Assembly (NCBI GenBank): GCA_945871955.1
Contig: CAMBXR010000006.1
Location: 1-64,000, forward strand
Reading direction: 5' to 3'
Length of the DNA stretch: 64,000 nucleotides
From: an uncultured Clostridium sp.
GTDB lineage: Bacteria > Bacillota > Clostridia > Peptostreptococcales > Peptostreptococcaceae
Part shown: in pieces, positions 8,080 through 16,226 of the stretch
Layout: each line of letters begins with the position of its first letter
Position numbering within the stretch: the stretch's first letter is position 1
Program-made: the position numbers and the translations under genes
Notes under the pieces: generated by a model
The model's input: only the letters and a program-made list of their open reading frames with translations
What the model was told of the DNA's origin: nothing
Database searches by the model: none

Positions 8080-8916
8080 ATGAATAAAATAAAAATAGTA
8101 ACTGATAGTTCTTGTGATTTAAATAAAGATATAATTGAAAAATATAATATAAAAGTAGTGCCTCTTAATATTTCCTTTGGAGAAGATGTATACATAGATG
8201 GAGAATTGGAAAATAAAGAATTTTATGAAAGAATGAAAACTTCAAGTGAACTGCCTAAGACATCTTGTCCATCGCCAGAAAGATTTATAAGTAGCTATGA
8301 AGGTGATGAAGATGTTATCGTATTTACTATAGCATCATCTTTATCAGGTACATATTCAGCAGCACTTCTTGCTAAAAATATGATGTTAGAAGAAAATCCT
8401 AATAAAAAAATAGCTGTAATAGATACACAAACAGGATCTATATTACATGGTCAGTTTATAGTAAAAGCAGCTAAATTGGTGGAAGAAGGAAAATCTTTTG
8501 AAGAAATAGTAAAAATCATGGAAGAAATAAAAAAAGATAGAGCTTTCTTTGGATCATTAGAAACTTTAGAAAATGCAATCAAAGGCGGAAGAATAAATCC
8601 AATGGCTGGAAAACTTATAAATGCCTTAAATATGAAAATTATAATAAAAGTAAGTGATGGTGAAGTTAAGCCCGTAGATTCAGCTAGAGGATGTAACAAT
8701 TCAATTAAAAAAGTAGTGGCAAAAATCGGTGACATAGCAAAAGAGAAAAATTGTACTTCTCTAACAATAGCTCATGCAAACTGTTTAGAAAAAGCTGAGA
8801 AAGCTAAAGAGATGATATTAAAAAATCATGATTTTGAAGAAGTAAATATATGTGAAATAGGGCCTGTAATAGGCGTTTATACTGCAGAAGGTGCCATATT
8901 AATAAGTGTGATATAG
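8080..8916 (+). CDS. DegV family fatty-acid-binding protein (copy 1)
   Basis: A 278-residue DegV protein. The N-terminal KIVTDSSCDLNKDI, TIASSLSGTYSAA (about residues 85-97) and ETLENAIKGGRINP (about 162-175) are the typical DegV signatures. The family binds fatty acids and in Firmicutes acts as FakB, presenting a fatty acid to the kinase FakA for phosphorylation. It is cytoplasmic. An operator-like palindrome directly upstream suggests control by a lipid-responsive TetR-type repressor. A second DegV at 13825 (reverse strand) is only moderately similar, so the two may prefer different acyl chains. Confidence 0.92.
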   Translation: MNKIKIVTDSSCDLNKDIIEKYNIKVVPLNISFGEDVYIDGELENKEFYERMKTSSELPKTSCPSPERFISSYEGDEDVIVFTIASSLSGTYSAALLAKNMMLEENPNKKIAVIDTQTGSILHGQFIVKAAKLVEEGKSFEEIVKIMEEIKKDRAFFGSLETLENAIKGGRINPMAGKLINALNMKIIIKVSDGEVKPVDSARGCNNSIKKVVAKIGDIAKEKNCTSLTIAHANCLEKAEKAKEMILKNHDFEEVNICEIGPVIGVYTAEGAILISVI

Positions 8917-8969
8917 ATAAATTTAGTTATAAATATTAAGAGAAAATTCAGAAAATTTTTAAAAACTGG

Positions 8970-8998
8970 TTGACATTATAAATTAATGTGAATATAAT
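8970..8998 (+). promoter_or_regulatory. Promoter of the T-box leader
   Basis: A perfect TTGACA and a perfect TATAAT are separated by 17 bases. Transcription would start near 9005 and run into the T-box. Confidence 0.85.
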
Positions 8999-9004
8999 TA
9001 CTCA

Positions 9005-9320
9005 TATAAATTGAAATTAATAATTTTTAAAGCTTTAATGGAGACAAAAATACTTAGTATAATTAATTACAGAGAGCCAAGATTGCTGAGAATTGGTGTT
9101 AATTAAAGTATATAATGATCACTCCTAGCCTTCATATTGAAAAGTTTTCTTAGTAAATATGAACGTATGCTAGCGTTACTTAGCTATAGTTAAGATTAGC
9201 TCTGACTAGAATAAATGAGAGATAACCAATTTCGGTTATAAGTAAGGTGGTACCGCGGAATATAACTTTCGTCCTTATGAGCAAAGATGTGTTGCTTATA
9301 ATGTCGAAAGTTTTTTTTAT
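9005..9320 (+). ncRNA. T-box riboswitch leader, probably isoleucine-responsive
   Basis: The leader contains the stem I start AGAGAGCC at 9071-9078 and the near-invariant T-box sequence AAGGTGGTACCGCGG at 9244-9258. An intrinsic terminator follows: AACTTTCG at 9264 pairs with CGAAAGTT at 9305, followed by eight Ts. The likely specifier is ATC (Ile) at 9118-9120, immediately before ACTCCTAG, the place where clostridial T-boxes usually carry the codon. Uncharged tRNA would stabilise the antiterminator and allow expression of the ACT-ilvC-ilvB genes. The T-box identity is certain; the codon is my reading. Confidence 0.93.
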
Positions 9321-9349
9321 TCTTAGGAAAATATATTTTCCAACTACTT

Positions 9350-9395
9350 AAAGGAGCAACGGGCGAAGCCGTTGGCGACATGAGTAGAGCGAATT
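9350..9395. repeat. GC-rich hairpin insert, possible REP-like element
   Basis: A block far richer in G and C than its surroundings lies between the T-box terminator and the first gene. CAACGG at 9357 and CCGTTG at 9369 form a perfect hairpin with a six-base loop, followed by GGCGACATGAGTAGAGCGAA. It looks like a small palindromic repeat unit inserted in the leader. I found no second copy in this window. Confidence 0.45.
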
Positions 9396-9487
9396 TTTAT
9401 TATATAAAAACTATCCAAGTTTCTATGAGCTACACAGTGATATTAGAGATAAAATTTAAAAATTTTAAATTATAGGAGGTTGTTTAT

Positions 9488-9706
9488 ATGAAAAGAAATG
9501 TATATGCAAGTTTAAATCAAGGAATGGATTCATTTTTAAGAGTAGCTATGACTCTTAGAAGAAAAGAATTAGAAGTGGAATCAATGAGTATGTCTGCTGA
9601 AAATGGTGGAATGAACTTAACTATAAATGATGAAAGAACATCAGTGGAAGATGTTATAAATTATATGAGAAAACTACATGATGTATCAGATTTAAAAGTA
9701 ATATAA
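9488..9706 (+). CDS. ACT-domain protein, putative acetolactate synthase regulatory subunit
   Basis: A 72-residue protein that is essentially one ACT-like domain: VYASLNQGMDSFLRVAMTLRR, then a central GGMNLTI strand and a helix ending DVSDLKVI. Its size and place in front of ilvC and ilvB fit an IlvM/IlvN-like small subunit that binds a branched-chain amino acid and tunes the catalytic subunit. Regulatory subunits of other Firmicutes are usually longer (about 160 residues, IlvH), so this is a minimal type. A strong AGGAGG site precedes the ATG. It is controlled by the T-box leader upstream. Confidence 0.8.
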   Translation: MKRNVYASLNQGMDSFLRVAMTLRRKELEVESMSMSAENGGMNLTINDERTSVEDVINYMRKLHDVSDLKVI

Positions 9707-9789
9707 TATTTAATTTGAAATAAAGAAACATCTATTTAGATAAATTCATTATACAAGTTTTTTATATTTATACAGGGGGGAATACAAAA

Positions 9790-10779
9790 ATGAAAATGTT
9801 TTATGAACAAGATGTAAAAATGGATGCTTTAAAAGGGAAAAAGGTAGCTATACTTGGATATGGAAGTCAAGGTCATGCTCATGCACAAAACCTTAGAGAT
9901 AGTGGTGTAGATGTTATAGTAGGCCTTCATAGTGGAAGTAGATCTATAGAAAAGGCTAAAAATGATGGTTTTGAAGTAGTAAGTGTATCTGAAGCTACAA
10001 AACAAAGTGATGTTGTAATGTGTTTAATGCCAGATACAGCTCAAAAGAAAATATATGATGAAAATATAAAGGATTATTTAAGAGAAGGCCAAACTTTAGC
10101 TTTTGCTCATGGATTCAATATACATTACAATTTAATAAATCCACCAGAATTTGTGGATGTAATAATGGTTGCACCTAAAGGACCAGGACATCTAGTAAGA
10201 TCTGTTTATAAAGAAGGAAGTGGGGTTCCTTGTTTATTTGCAGTATACCAAGATGCAAGCGGTAAAGCAAAAGATACAGTTTTAGCTTATGCAAAGGGAA
10301 TAGGTGGAACTAGAGCAGGAGTTTTAGAAACTACTTTTAAAGAAGAAACAGAAACAGATTTATTTGGGGAACAAGCAGTACTTTGTGGAGGATGCGAAGA
10401 ATTAATAAAAGCTGGATTTGAAACTTTAGTAAATGCAGGATATCAACCAGAAGTTGCTTATTTTGAATGTTTACATGAAATGAAATTAATAGTTGATTTA
10501 ATGTATGAAGGTGGACTTGAAAGAATGAATTACTCAGTAAGTGATACTGCTGAATGGGGAGGATATGTATCAGGACCAAGAGTAATAAATGATTCATCAA
10601 GAGAAGCTATGAAAGAAGTTCTTGCTGATATACAAAGTGGAAAATTTGCAAAAGAATGGATAGAAGAAAATGAAGATGGTTGTGAAGATTTCTTAAATAG
10701 AAGAACTCAACAATATCATTCTGAAATATCGGAAACAGGTAGACAGCTTAGAAGTATGATGACTTTCTTAAATAAATAG
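9790..10779 (+). CDS. ilvC: Ketol-acid reductoisomerase
   Basis: A 329-residue class I enzyme that converts 2-acetolactate (or 2-aceto-2-hydroxybutyrate) to the dihydroxy acid with NAD(P)H and Mg2+. The Rossmann motif is [17 protein letters not shown] (about residues 22-38). The cofactor loop following GLHSGSRS, the [10 protein letters not shown] segment, and the metal-binding helices with [10 protein letters not shown] and [17 protein letters not shown] are all present. Length is normal. It lies between the ACT gene and ilvB, 30 bases before the latter, in the T-box operon. A GGGGGG-rich site precedes the ATG. Confidence 0.98.
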   Translation: MKMFYEQDVKMDALKGKKVAILGYGSQGHAHAQNLRDSGVDVIVGLHSGSRSIEKAKNDGFEVVSVSEATKQSDVVMCLMPDTAQKKIYDENIKDYLREGQTLAFAHGFNIHYNLINPPEFVDVIMVAPKGPGHLVRSVYKEGSGVPCLFAVYQDASGKAKDTVLAYAKGIGGTRAGVLETTFKEETETDLFGEQAVLCGGCEELIKAGFETLVNAGYQPEVAYFECLHEMKLIVDLMYEGGLERMNYSVSDTAEWGGYVSGPRVINDSSREAMKEVLADIQSGKFAKEWIEENEDGCEDFLNRRTQQYHSEISETGRQLRSMMTFLNK

Positions 10780-10809
10780 AAATTAAGGTATAAAAAGGAG
10801 GTAAATTAG

Positions 10810-12489
10810 GTGGATGGTTCAAGAGTAATATTAGAATGTCTTATAAAAGAAGGAGTAGATACCATATTTGGCTACCCTGGTGGAGCAGTCATACCTCTTT
10901 ATGATGCATTATATGACTACAAAGATAAAATAAAACATGTTAGAACTTCTCATGAACAAGGAGCAGTACACGCTGCTGATGGTTATGCAAGAAGCTCGGG
11001 AAAAGTAGGGGTATGTTTTTTAACTTCTGGGCCTGGTGCAACAAATGCTATAACAGGAATAGCAACAGCATATATGGACTCATCTCCTTTAGTATGCATT
11101 AGTGGTCAAGTTCCCACATCATTACTTGGAAAAGACTCTTTTCAGGAAATAGATATAACAGGAGTTACTTTATCAGTAACAAAGCATAATTTTTTAGTTA
11201 GAAAATCAGAAGATTTACCAAAAACTATAAGAGAAGCTTTTAAAATCGCCAATAGTGGAAGAAAGGGTCCAGTATTAATAGACATACCTAAAGATTTAAT
11301 GTTATCAGAAGTTAATTTTAATTTGGTAGATTATCATCCATCTAATTTAGATAATACTTCAAAGGATGAATTTGATTTAAAAGAAGAGTATGAAAATAAG
11401 GAAAAAATAGATTTAGCTTGTGACTTAATAAGAAAAAGTAAAAGACCAATAATATATGCTGGAGGTGGTGTAAAATCTGCTGGAGGAGAACAACTTCTAG
11501 TAGATTTTGCGAAGAAAATAGATACTCCAGTGTTAAATACAATAATGGGTCTTGGAGATATAGATAGGAAAGACGAATTATCTTTAGGACTTTTAGGAAT
11601 GCATGGTAGCAAGGAAGGAAATTTAGCCATATCTAACTCAGATTTAATCATAGCCATAGGAGCTAGATTTAGTGATAGGGTAATAGGGAAAAGTTCTGAA
11701 TTTGCTAAAGGTGCAAAAGTTATTCATATGGATATAGATCCATCAGAAATAAATAAAAATATAAAAGTAGATGTGGACTTGATTGGTGATTTATCACTAC
11801 TGCTTAAGGAATTATATAATAAAGTAGATAAAAAAGAAAATAAGGAATGGAAAGAAAAAATAAAAACTTATGAAGATAGAGAACATATTATAAAAAATGA
11901 TGAATTCCATCCTCAAAATATATTATCTTTAGTTAATAAGAAAGTGGGAGACAATACTATAGCAGTTACAGATGTGGGCCAACATCAAATGTGGACGGCT
12001 AAGTATTGGAATCATCCTTTAGGTAAAAGTTTTATAACTTCTGCAGGTCTTGGAACTATGGGATTTGGTTTAGGAGCGGCCATAGGAGCCAAGTTAGGTA
12101 TGCCAGATAAAAATATAGTATTAGTAACAGGAGATGGCAGTTTTAGAATGAACTGCAATGAAATGGCAACAGTATCAACTTATAAAGTACCTATGTTAAT
12201 ATTACTTCTTAACAATTCTACTCTAGGTATGGTTAGACAATGGCAAAAACTTTTCTCCAATGCTAGATATTCTGAAACAGATATGGACCCTAGTGTAGAT
12301 TATGTAATGTTAGCTAAGGCTTATGGAATAGAAGGATATAAAGCTACTAATTTGCAAGAATTAAAAAGTATTTTAAGTGAGATAAAGATAGATAGACCTG
12401 TATTTTTAGAATGTGTAATAAATACAGATTATGATGTTTATCCAATTGTACCTCCTAATGAAACACTTTTAAATTTAATATGTAATTAA
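10810..12489 (+). CDS. ilvB: Acetolactate synthase, large (catalytic) subunit
   Basis: A 559-residue ThDP-dependent enzyme catalysing the first common step of branched-chain amino acid synthesis. Visible are FGYPGGAVIPLYDAL with the Glu-containing THEQGA-like segment (SHEQGAVHAADGYAR), LTSGPGATNAITGIATA, and the ThDP/Mg motif GDGSFRMNCNEMATV ending in LLLNNS. The GTG start is set by AAAAGGAGG. It is the last gene of the T-box operon and is followed by a terminator. ilvD, leuABCD and ilvE are not here, so the operon is a compact acetolactate-to-dihydroxyacid module. Confidence 0.97.
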   Translation: MDGSRVILECLIKEGVDTIFGYPGGAVIPLYDALYDYKDKIKHVRTSHEQGAVHAADGYARSSGKVGVCFLTSGPGATNAITGIATAYMDSSPLVCISGQVPTSLLGKDSFQEIDITGVTLSVTKHNFLVRKSEDLPKTIREAFKIANSGRKGPVLIDIPKDLMLSEVNFNLVDYHPSNLDNTSKDEFDLKEEYENKEKIDLACDLIRKSKRPIIYAGGGVKSAGGEQLLVDFAKKIDTPVLNTIMGLGDIDRKDELSLGLLGMHGSKEGNLAISNSDLIIAIGARFSDRVIGKSSEFAKGAKVIHMDIDPSEINKNIKVDVDLIGDLSLLLKELYNKVDKKENKEWKEKIKTYEDREHIIKNDEFHPQNILSLVNKKVGDNTIAVTDVGQHQMWTAKYWNHPLGKSFITSAGLGTMGFGLGAAIGAKLGMPDKNIVLVTGDGSFRMNCNEMATVSTYKVPMLILLLNNSTLGMVRQWQKLFSNARYSETDMDPSVDYVMLAKAYGIEGYKATNLQELKSILSEIKIDRPVFLECVINTDYDVYPIVPPNETLLNLICN

Positions 12490-12492
12490 TAT

Positions 12493-12528
12493 ATACAGGT
12501 GAGTTGTAATAAAACCCACCTGTATTTT
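12493..12528 (+). terminator. Terminator after ilvB
   Basis: The stem ATACAGGTG(AG) pairs with CCACCTGTAT and is followed by Ts. Confidence 0.88.
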
Positions 12529-12609
12529 AGCATTAATACTTTCTTTGAATTTTAAAATATTGTAATATATAAATATAGTAAATTAGATAATATAAATGGG
12601 AGATAAAAA

Positions 12610-12843
12610 GTGGAGAAAATATTAATTAATATGAGCTGTACGAAAACAGTTAAAGATATTATAAAAAATGTGGATAGTGGAATTTATAATATTGTAGATG
12701 AAGAAGATAGAGAAGTATCAATACTAGTTGAAAAAAATAAAGGTTTAGAAACTCGTACTATGAAAGAAGATGGATGGATTTTATCCATGGAATATGATGA
12801 AAACGGAGAATTAATGAGTGAATGCCTAATAAAAAATACATAG
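12610..12843 (+). CDS. Small acidic protein, unknown
   Basis: A 77-residue cytoplasmic protein from a GTG start with a GGGAG site 7 bases away. It is acidic, with a C-terminal WILSMEYDENGELMSECLI segment that looks like paired beta strands and could be a small beta-rich domain. I see no signal peptide, membrane helix or known motif. It is flanked by terminators on both sides and so is a separate transcription unit. I do not recognise the family. Confidence 0.6.
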   Translation: MEKILINMSCTKTVKDIIKNVDSGIYNIVDEEDREVSILVEKNKGLETRTMKEDGWILSMEYDENGELMSECLIKNT

Positions 12844-12859
12844 TGTTATACTTTAGAAA

Positions 12860-12886
12860 GTGCTAATTTTTAATTAGCATTTTTTG
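12860..12886 (+). terminator. Terminator after the 77-residue gene
   Basis: TGCTAAT pairs with ATTAGCA around a short loop, followed by six Ts. Confidence 0.8.
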
Positions 12887-12936
12887 TGTGATATAATTAT
12901 TGTATAAATATTGCAAAGGGGAGATGAAGTTAATAT

Positions 12937-13614
12937 ATGATGGATTTTAATATAAACCATATAATAGATATATGTTTGCAGTCTATAATATTCAAAAATA
13001 TGAAAAGAGATGTTATATATAGATTTTTATCTTCATCACCTTATAGAGTTATTTTTGTTGAAAAAGGGGAATTAATTGTAAGAGAAGATGAATATATTGA
13101 TTATGTTGGCTTGATTTTAAATGGAGAAGTTAATGTATGCAAGTATTCTCTAGGAGGAAATGAAACTTTATATTCTAAGTTAACAACTCACGAAGTTTTT
13201 AATTTAGAAGTATCATGTACTCCATCTAAAAAAAGTTTTTATAATATATATGCAACAAAACCTACTTTCTTTTTGAAAATTGATAATAAACAATTATTTG
13301 AAGAAAGTATTTTTACTGATGAAGAAAAGTTGATTATATATAGAAATATTATAACTTGCATAGCTAATACTAATGCAAAACAGTGTCATAAAATTGAAAT
13401 AGTATCTCAAAAAAGTATAAGAGATAAGATTATGATTTATTTACTAGTTCAAAAGAGCAATAATAATTCTAATAAATTTAAAATATCATTTGATAGAGAT
13501 CAATTGGCAAATTATTTATGCATAAATAGAAGTGTTTTATCTCATGAATTATCTTTAATGCAACAAGAAGGTATTATAAAATTTAAGAAAAATGAATTTG
13601 AAATTCTAAAGTAG
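12937..13614 (+). CDS. Crp/Fnr family transcriptional regulator
   Basis: A 225-residue protein with an N-terminal cyclic-nucleotide-binding-like beta barrel (about residues 15-130; VEKGELIVREDEYIDYVGLI... NGEVNVCKYS) and a C-terminal Crp-type winged helix-turn-helix (FDRDQLANYLCINRSVLSHE, about residues 187-206). The phosphate-binding cassette of true cAMP binders is absent, so the ligand is probably not cAMP. Several Cys are present but there is no Fnr-type N-terminal Cys cluster. Members with this architecture in anaerobes regulate electron-acceptor or stress genes. Its target is unknown. The start is either of two adjacent ATGs about 13 bases after GGGGAG. Confidence 0.85.
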   Translation: MMDFNINHIIDICLQSIIFKNMKRDVIYRFLSSSPYRVIFVEKGELIVREDEYIDYVGLILNGEVNVCKYSLGGNETLYSKLTTHEVFNLEVSCTPSKKSFYNIYATKPTFFLKIDNKQLFEESIFTDEEKLIIYRNIITCIANTNAKQCHKIEIVSQKSIRDKIMIYLLVQKSNNNSNKFKISFDRDQLANYLCINRSVLSHELSLMQQEGIIKFKKNEFEILK

Positions 13615-13635
13615 TGTTGTTTTGACAACATACAC
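13612..13635. promoter_or_regulatory. Inverted repeat just after the Crp/Fnr-type gene
   Basis: AGTGTTGT-TTTG-ACAACAtaCACT is an interrupted palindrome overlapping the gene end. It has no following T run and so is a poor terminator. It resembles a protein-binding site, but nothing identifies the factor. Confidence 0.35.
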
Positions 13636-13762
13636 TAAAAAAGTATTAAAGTACACTAAGAGTATAAATATTTAAAGGACTATAATATTTAAAAAGATAT
13701 AAGGGATAAAATTATTACTTGGATATAATATATTAAATTTAAAGAGTAAAAGCTGTGCTTAA

Positions 13763-13805
13763 AATAGACTTAGATAGTATTTCTTGGCAGCTATCTAAGT
13801 CTATT
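13763..13805 (-). terminator. Terminator for the reverse-strand degV
   Basis: A 15-bp perfect stem, AATAGACTTAGATAG with CTATCTAAGTCTATT, lies 20 bases beyond the reverse-strand degV stop with Ts following in that direction. Confidence 0.85.
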
Positions 13806-13824
13806 ACAACATTTTTTTATTATA

Positions 13825-14655
13825 TTAAAAACAAGATATTCCCATAACTCCTGGTCCAGAGTGAGAACAAATTACACATCCTATATTTACAAAATATACA
13901 TTACTAATATCAGCTTCTTTTTCAAGAGATTCTTTCATTATTTCTAAATCCTCAGTATTATCTCCACACCCTATTATAATCGTTCTATTTTTTAAATCTT
14001 TTCCAAATTTTTTAACTATAGTTTTTGCTAAAGTAGAATAAATTTGTTTTTTACCTCTAACTTGAGATTTTTGTGAAACTAATCCGTCTTTAACTTCTAA
14101 AATAGGTTTAATAGATAATAAATTTCCTAAAGTTGCTTTAGTAGAAGAAATTCTACCACCCATTTTTAAGTATTCTAAAGTGTCTACTGAAAATACTACT
14201 TCCACATCATTTTTTAATTTTTCCAATGATGAAATTATTTCCTCGACAGAATATCCCTTTTCAACCATTTCACATGCTTTTATTACGAATAAAGCACTTC
14301 CTATAGATAAATTTTGTGTATCAAATATGGATACATTATGGTGCCCATCATTTTTAGCTAACATGGCACTTTGATATGTTCCAGAAGCTGTAGAAGATCC
14401 TGCTATGTAGATAATTTCAGTGTCTTCATCGTATTTTTCAAACACTGATTTAAACTGAACATAAGTTGCTTGAGAAGTTTTTGGCATTATATCCGTATCT
14501 CTTAACATTTTATAGAACTCTTTTGTAGTTAAAGTTTCTCCAGCTAAATATTCTTTATTATTGAATATAACTGTTAAAGGTACTATATCAACATTATATT
14601 TTTCTATTATTTCTATTGGTAAATCAGATATACTATCGCATATTATTTTTATCAT
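13825..14655 (-). CDS. DegV family fatty-acid-binding protein (copy 2)
   Basis: A 276-residue DegV protein on the reverse strand. Signatures are KIICDSISDLPIEIIEKYN at the start, YIAGSSTASGTYQSAMLA in the middle and DTLEYLKMGGRISSTKA at about residues 156-172. It is expected to bind a fatty acid in the cytoplasm and feed the FakA-type kinase. It is divergently arranged from the hemolysin III gene and ends at a strong terminator. It differs clearly from the copy at 8080 and does not share that copy's GC-rich palindrome. Confidence 0.92.
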   Translation of the reverse strand: MIKIICDSISDLPIEIIEKYNVDIVPLTVIFNNKEYLAGETLTTKEFYKMLRDTDIMPKTSQATYVQFKSVFEKYDEDTEIIYIAGSSTASGTYQSAMLAKNDGHHNVSIFDTQNLSIGSALFVIKACEMVEKGYSVEEIISSLEKLKNDVEVVFSVDTLEYLKMGGRISSTKATLGNLLSIKPILEVKDGLVSQKSQVRGKKQIYSTLAKTIVKKFGKDLKNRTIIIGCGDNTEDLEIMKESLEKEADISNVYFVNIGCVICSHSGPGVMGISCF

Positions 14656-14841
14656 TTTTATCCTCCTAATTTAATTAGTGTTGTAACATATATTAACATT
14701 ACTAAAATATATTGTAAAGCAAAAAATTTGATAATCAAAATATTTTTTGATTTTAGGGATGTTATTAAAAAATAAAAATGATATTATAATATATATAATG
14801 ATTAACCAAAAAGATATGAAAATAGCTTAGGAGGAATAGAT

Positions 14842-15510
14842 ATGAGAACAAAGTTAATGGATAGAAAGTTACCTAATTACTCCATAGGGGAAGAAAGATT
14901 TAATTACATATCTCATATAGTTGGTGGTGTAATAGGAATAGTTGCTCTTATTTTATGTGTAGCAATTTCTGCATGGAATCACGATATAATGAAAATATCT
15001 ACTTCTATTGTATATGGAATGACTATGATTTTATTATATTGTATGTCTTCCATATATCATGGACTAAGAGATGGTATGGCAAAAAGAGTATTTCAAGTAT
15101 TAGACCACTGTGCTATATATATTTTGATAGCAGGTACATATACACCAATAGCCCTTTGCTCCATAAGAGAAGTTAATCCTAAAGTAGGTTGGGGGATTTT
15201 TATAGTTGAATGGACTTTTGCTGTAATAGCTATAATTTTTAATGCAATTGACTTTAAAAAATATGCTGTGTTTGCCATGATATGCAATTTAGTCATGGGT
15301 TGGGCAGCTATAGTAGTTCTTCCTGTTACAGTCAAAGCCTTAACATGGGATGGATTTATGTATATATTAGTAGGAGGAATTTTATATACTATAGGAGCAA
15401 TTTTATATGGTACAGGAAAGAAAAAATCTTATATGCATTGTGTCTTCCATATTTTCGTTTTACTTGGAAGTATAGTCCACTTACTGGGAATAATTTTTTA
15501 TGTTTTATAA
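14842..15510 (+). CDS. Hemolysin III family (TrhA/PAQR) membrane protein
   Basis: A 222-residue, seven-helix membrane protein of the PAQR/hemolysin III family. Key segments are EERFNYISHIVGG, the Ser/His pair in SSIYHGLRDG (about residues 71-80), DHCAIYILIAGTYTP, and a C-terminal HCVFHIFVLLGSIVHLLG carrying the third metal-binding His set. Bacterial members influence membrane lipid homeostasis, with Zn in the active site; the hemolysin name is historical. An AGGAGG-type site precedes the ATG. It is divergent from degV copy 2, which is also lipid-related. Confidence 0.93.
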   Translation: MRTKLMDRKLPNYSIGEERFNYISHIVGGVIGIVALILCVAISAWNHDIMKISTSIVYGMTMILLYCMSSIYHGLRDGMAKRVFQVLDHCAIYILIAGTYTPIALCSIREVNPKVGWGIFIVEWTFAVIAIIFNAIDFKKYAVFAMICNLVMGWAAIVVLPVTVKALTWDGFMYILVGGILYTIGAILYGTGKKKSYMHCVFHIFVLLGSIVHLLGIIFYVL

Positions 15511-15522
15511 ATTATGTAGAGT

Positions 15523-15564
15523 AAAAACAGCTATGTCATTAAAAAATGGCATAGCTGTTTTTGT
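15523..15564. terminator. Bidirectional terminator between hemolysin III gene and ydbC
   Basis: A long stem, AAAAACAGCTATG with CATAGCTGTTTTT, lies between convergent genes with A/T tracts on both sides. Confidence 0.9.
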
Positions 15565-15581
15565 TTAAATTATAAAAAATT

Positions 15582-15797
15582 TTACATATTGTTTATAATT
15601 TCTTTTAAAGATTCAAGTTCTTCATTGCTTAAAGTAATACCTTTACCCATTTTTTCATGATTTGGAGCCCAATCTCTTAAATCAAATTTTGGCTTAGCAC
15701 CATTCCAACTAATAAGATTCAGTTCTTTTGTCCATCCCTTTGGGTTTTCGGATAATACTCCTATATGTTCAACTATATCATATTTAAAATCTGCCAT
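15582..15797 (-). CDS. ydbC: YdbC family (PC4-like) single-strand DNA-binding protein
   Basis: A 71-residue protein on the reverse strand, recognised from KGWTKELNLISWNGAKPKFD and LRDWAPNHEKMGKGITL, which are diagnostic of the YdbC/PC4 coactivator-like family. Family members are small dimeric proteins that bind single-stranded DNA with little sequence preference. Length is normal. A GGAGC site lies about 10 bases before the ATG. It stands alone, sharing a bidirectional terminator with the convergent hemolysin III gene. Confidence 0.92.
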   Translation of the reverse strand: MADFKYDIVEHIGVLSENPKGWTKELNLISWNGAKPKFDLRDWAPNHEKMGKGITLSNEELESLKEIINNM

Positions 15798-15966
15798 TTA
15801 AAATTGCTCCTTTTTATTTTTATAATATTTTATCATATATTTCTATTATTATAAAATATTGTAAATAATAAACTTTTAGTAGGAACTAACAAGATTATTT
15901 TTCATATTATATATCACACTTAAATTTAAAAAGTTAGACAAAGCTAAAATCATCGGGGGGATTAAG

Positions 15967-16080
15967 ATGAAAATATTAAAATATATATTTTATAGATTTT
16001 TTAGGATTAAGAGATGTAAAGAGAGAAAATTATTTATTTTAGAAGCTTCCATAGGTTTAGATGAAGAAGATGATATATAA
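15967..16080 (+). CDS. 37-residue basic small protein
   Basis: A short frame with an excellent GGGGGG site 7 bases before the ATG and a perfect terminator right after the stop, both good signs that it is a real gene. The product has a hydrophobic/basic first half (MKILKYIFYRFFRIKRCKER) and an acidic tail ending DEEDDI. It could be a small amphipathic membrane-associated peptide. I recognise no family. Confidence 0.55.
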   Translation: MKILKYIFYRFFRIKRCKERKLFILEASIGLDEEDDI

Positions 16081-16118
16081 ATTATAAAAAGTTAGATTAG
16101 TCTAACTTTTTATAATTT
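16080..16118 (+). terminator. Terminator after the 37-residue gene
   Basis: A perfect 18-bp palindromic stem, AAATTATAAAAAGTTAGA with its complement, and a four-base loop. The U side is AT-only. Confidence 0.85.
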
Positions 16119-16226
16119 ATATTATGAAATTTATATAATAAAAGTTTATAATCTAATTAAGGGGTTAATAATTATAAAAGACTATATGCTTATATTTATA
16201 TTAAATTTTGAAAGGGGGTTATTTAA

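Noticed and set aside
9196..9381. A 61-residue open frame on the reverse strand across the T-box leader
   Set aside because: It lies on the T-box terminator and hairpin, with no ribosome-binding site; the forward-strand RNA structure explains the sequence.
10337..10600. An 87-residue reverse-strand frame inside ilvC
   Set aside because: Complete overlap with a conserved gene, Leu/Gln/His-rich composition typical of antisense frames, no start signals.
13615..13760. A possible small RNA after the Crp/Fnr-type gene
   Set aside because: There are AT-rich promoter-like pieces but no clear -35/-10 pair with a matching terminator on the forward strand.
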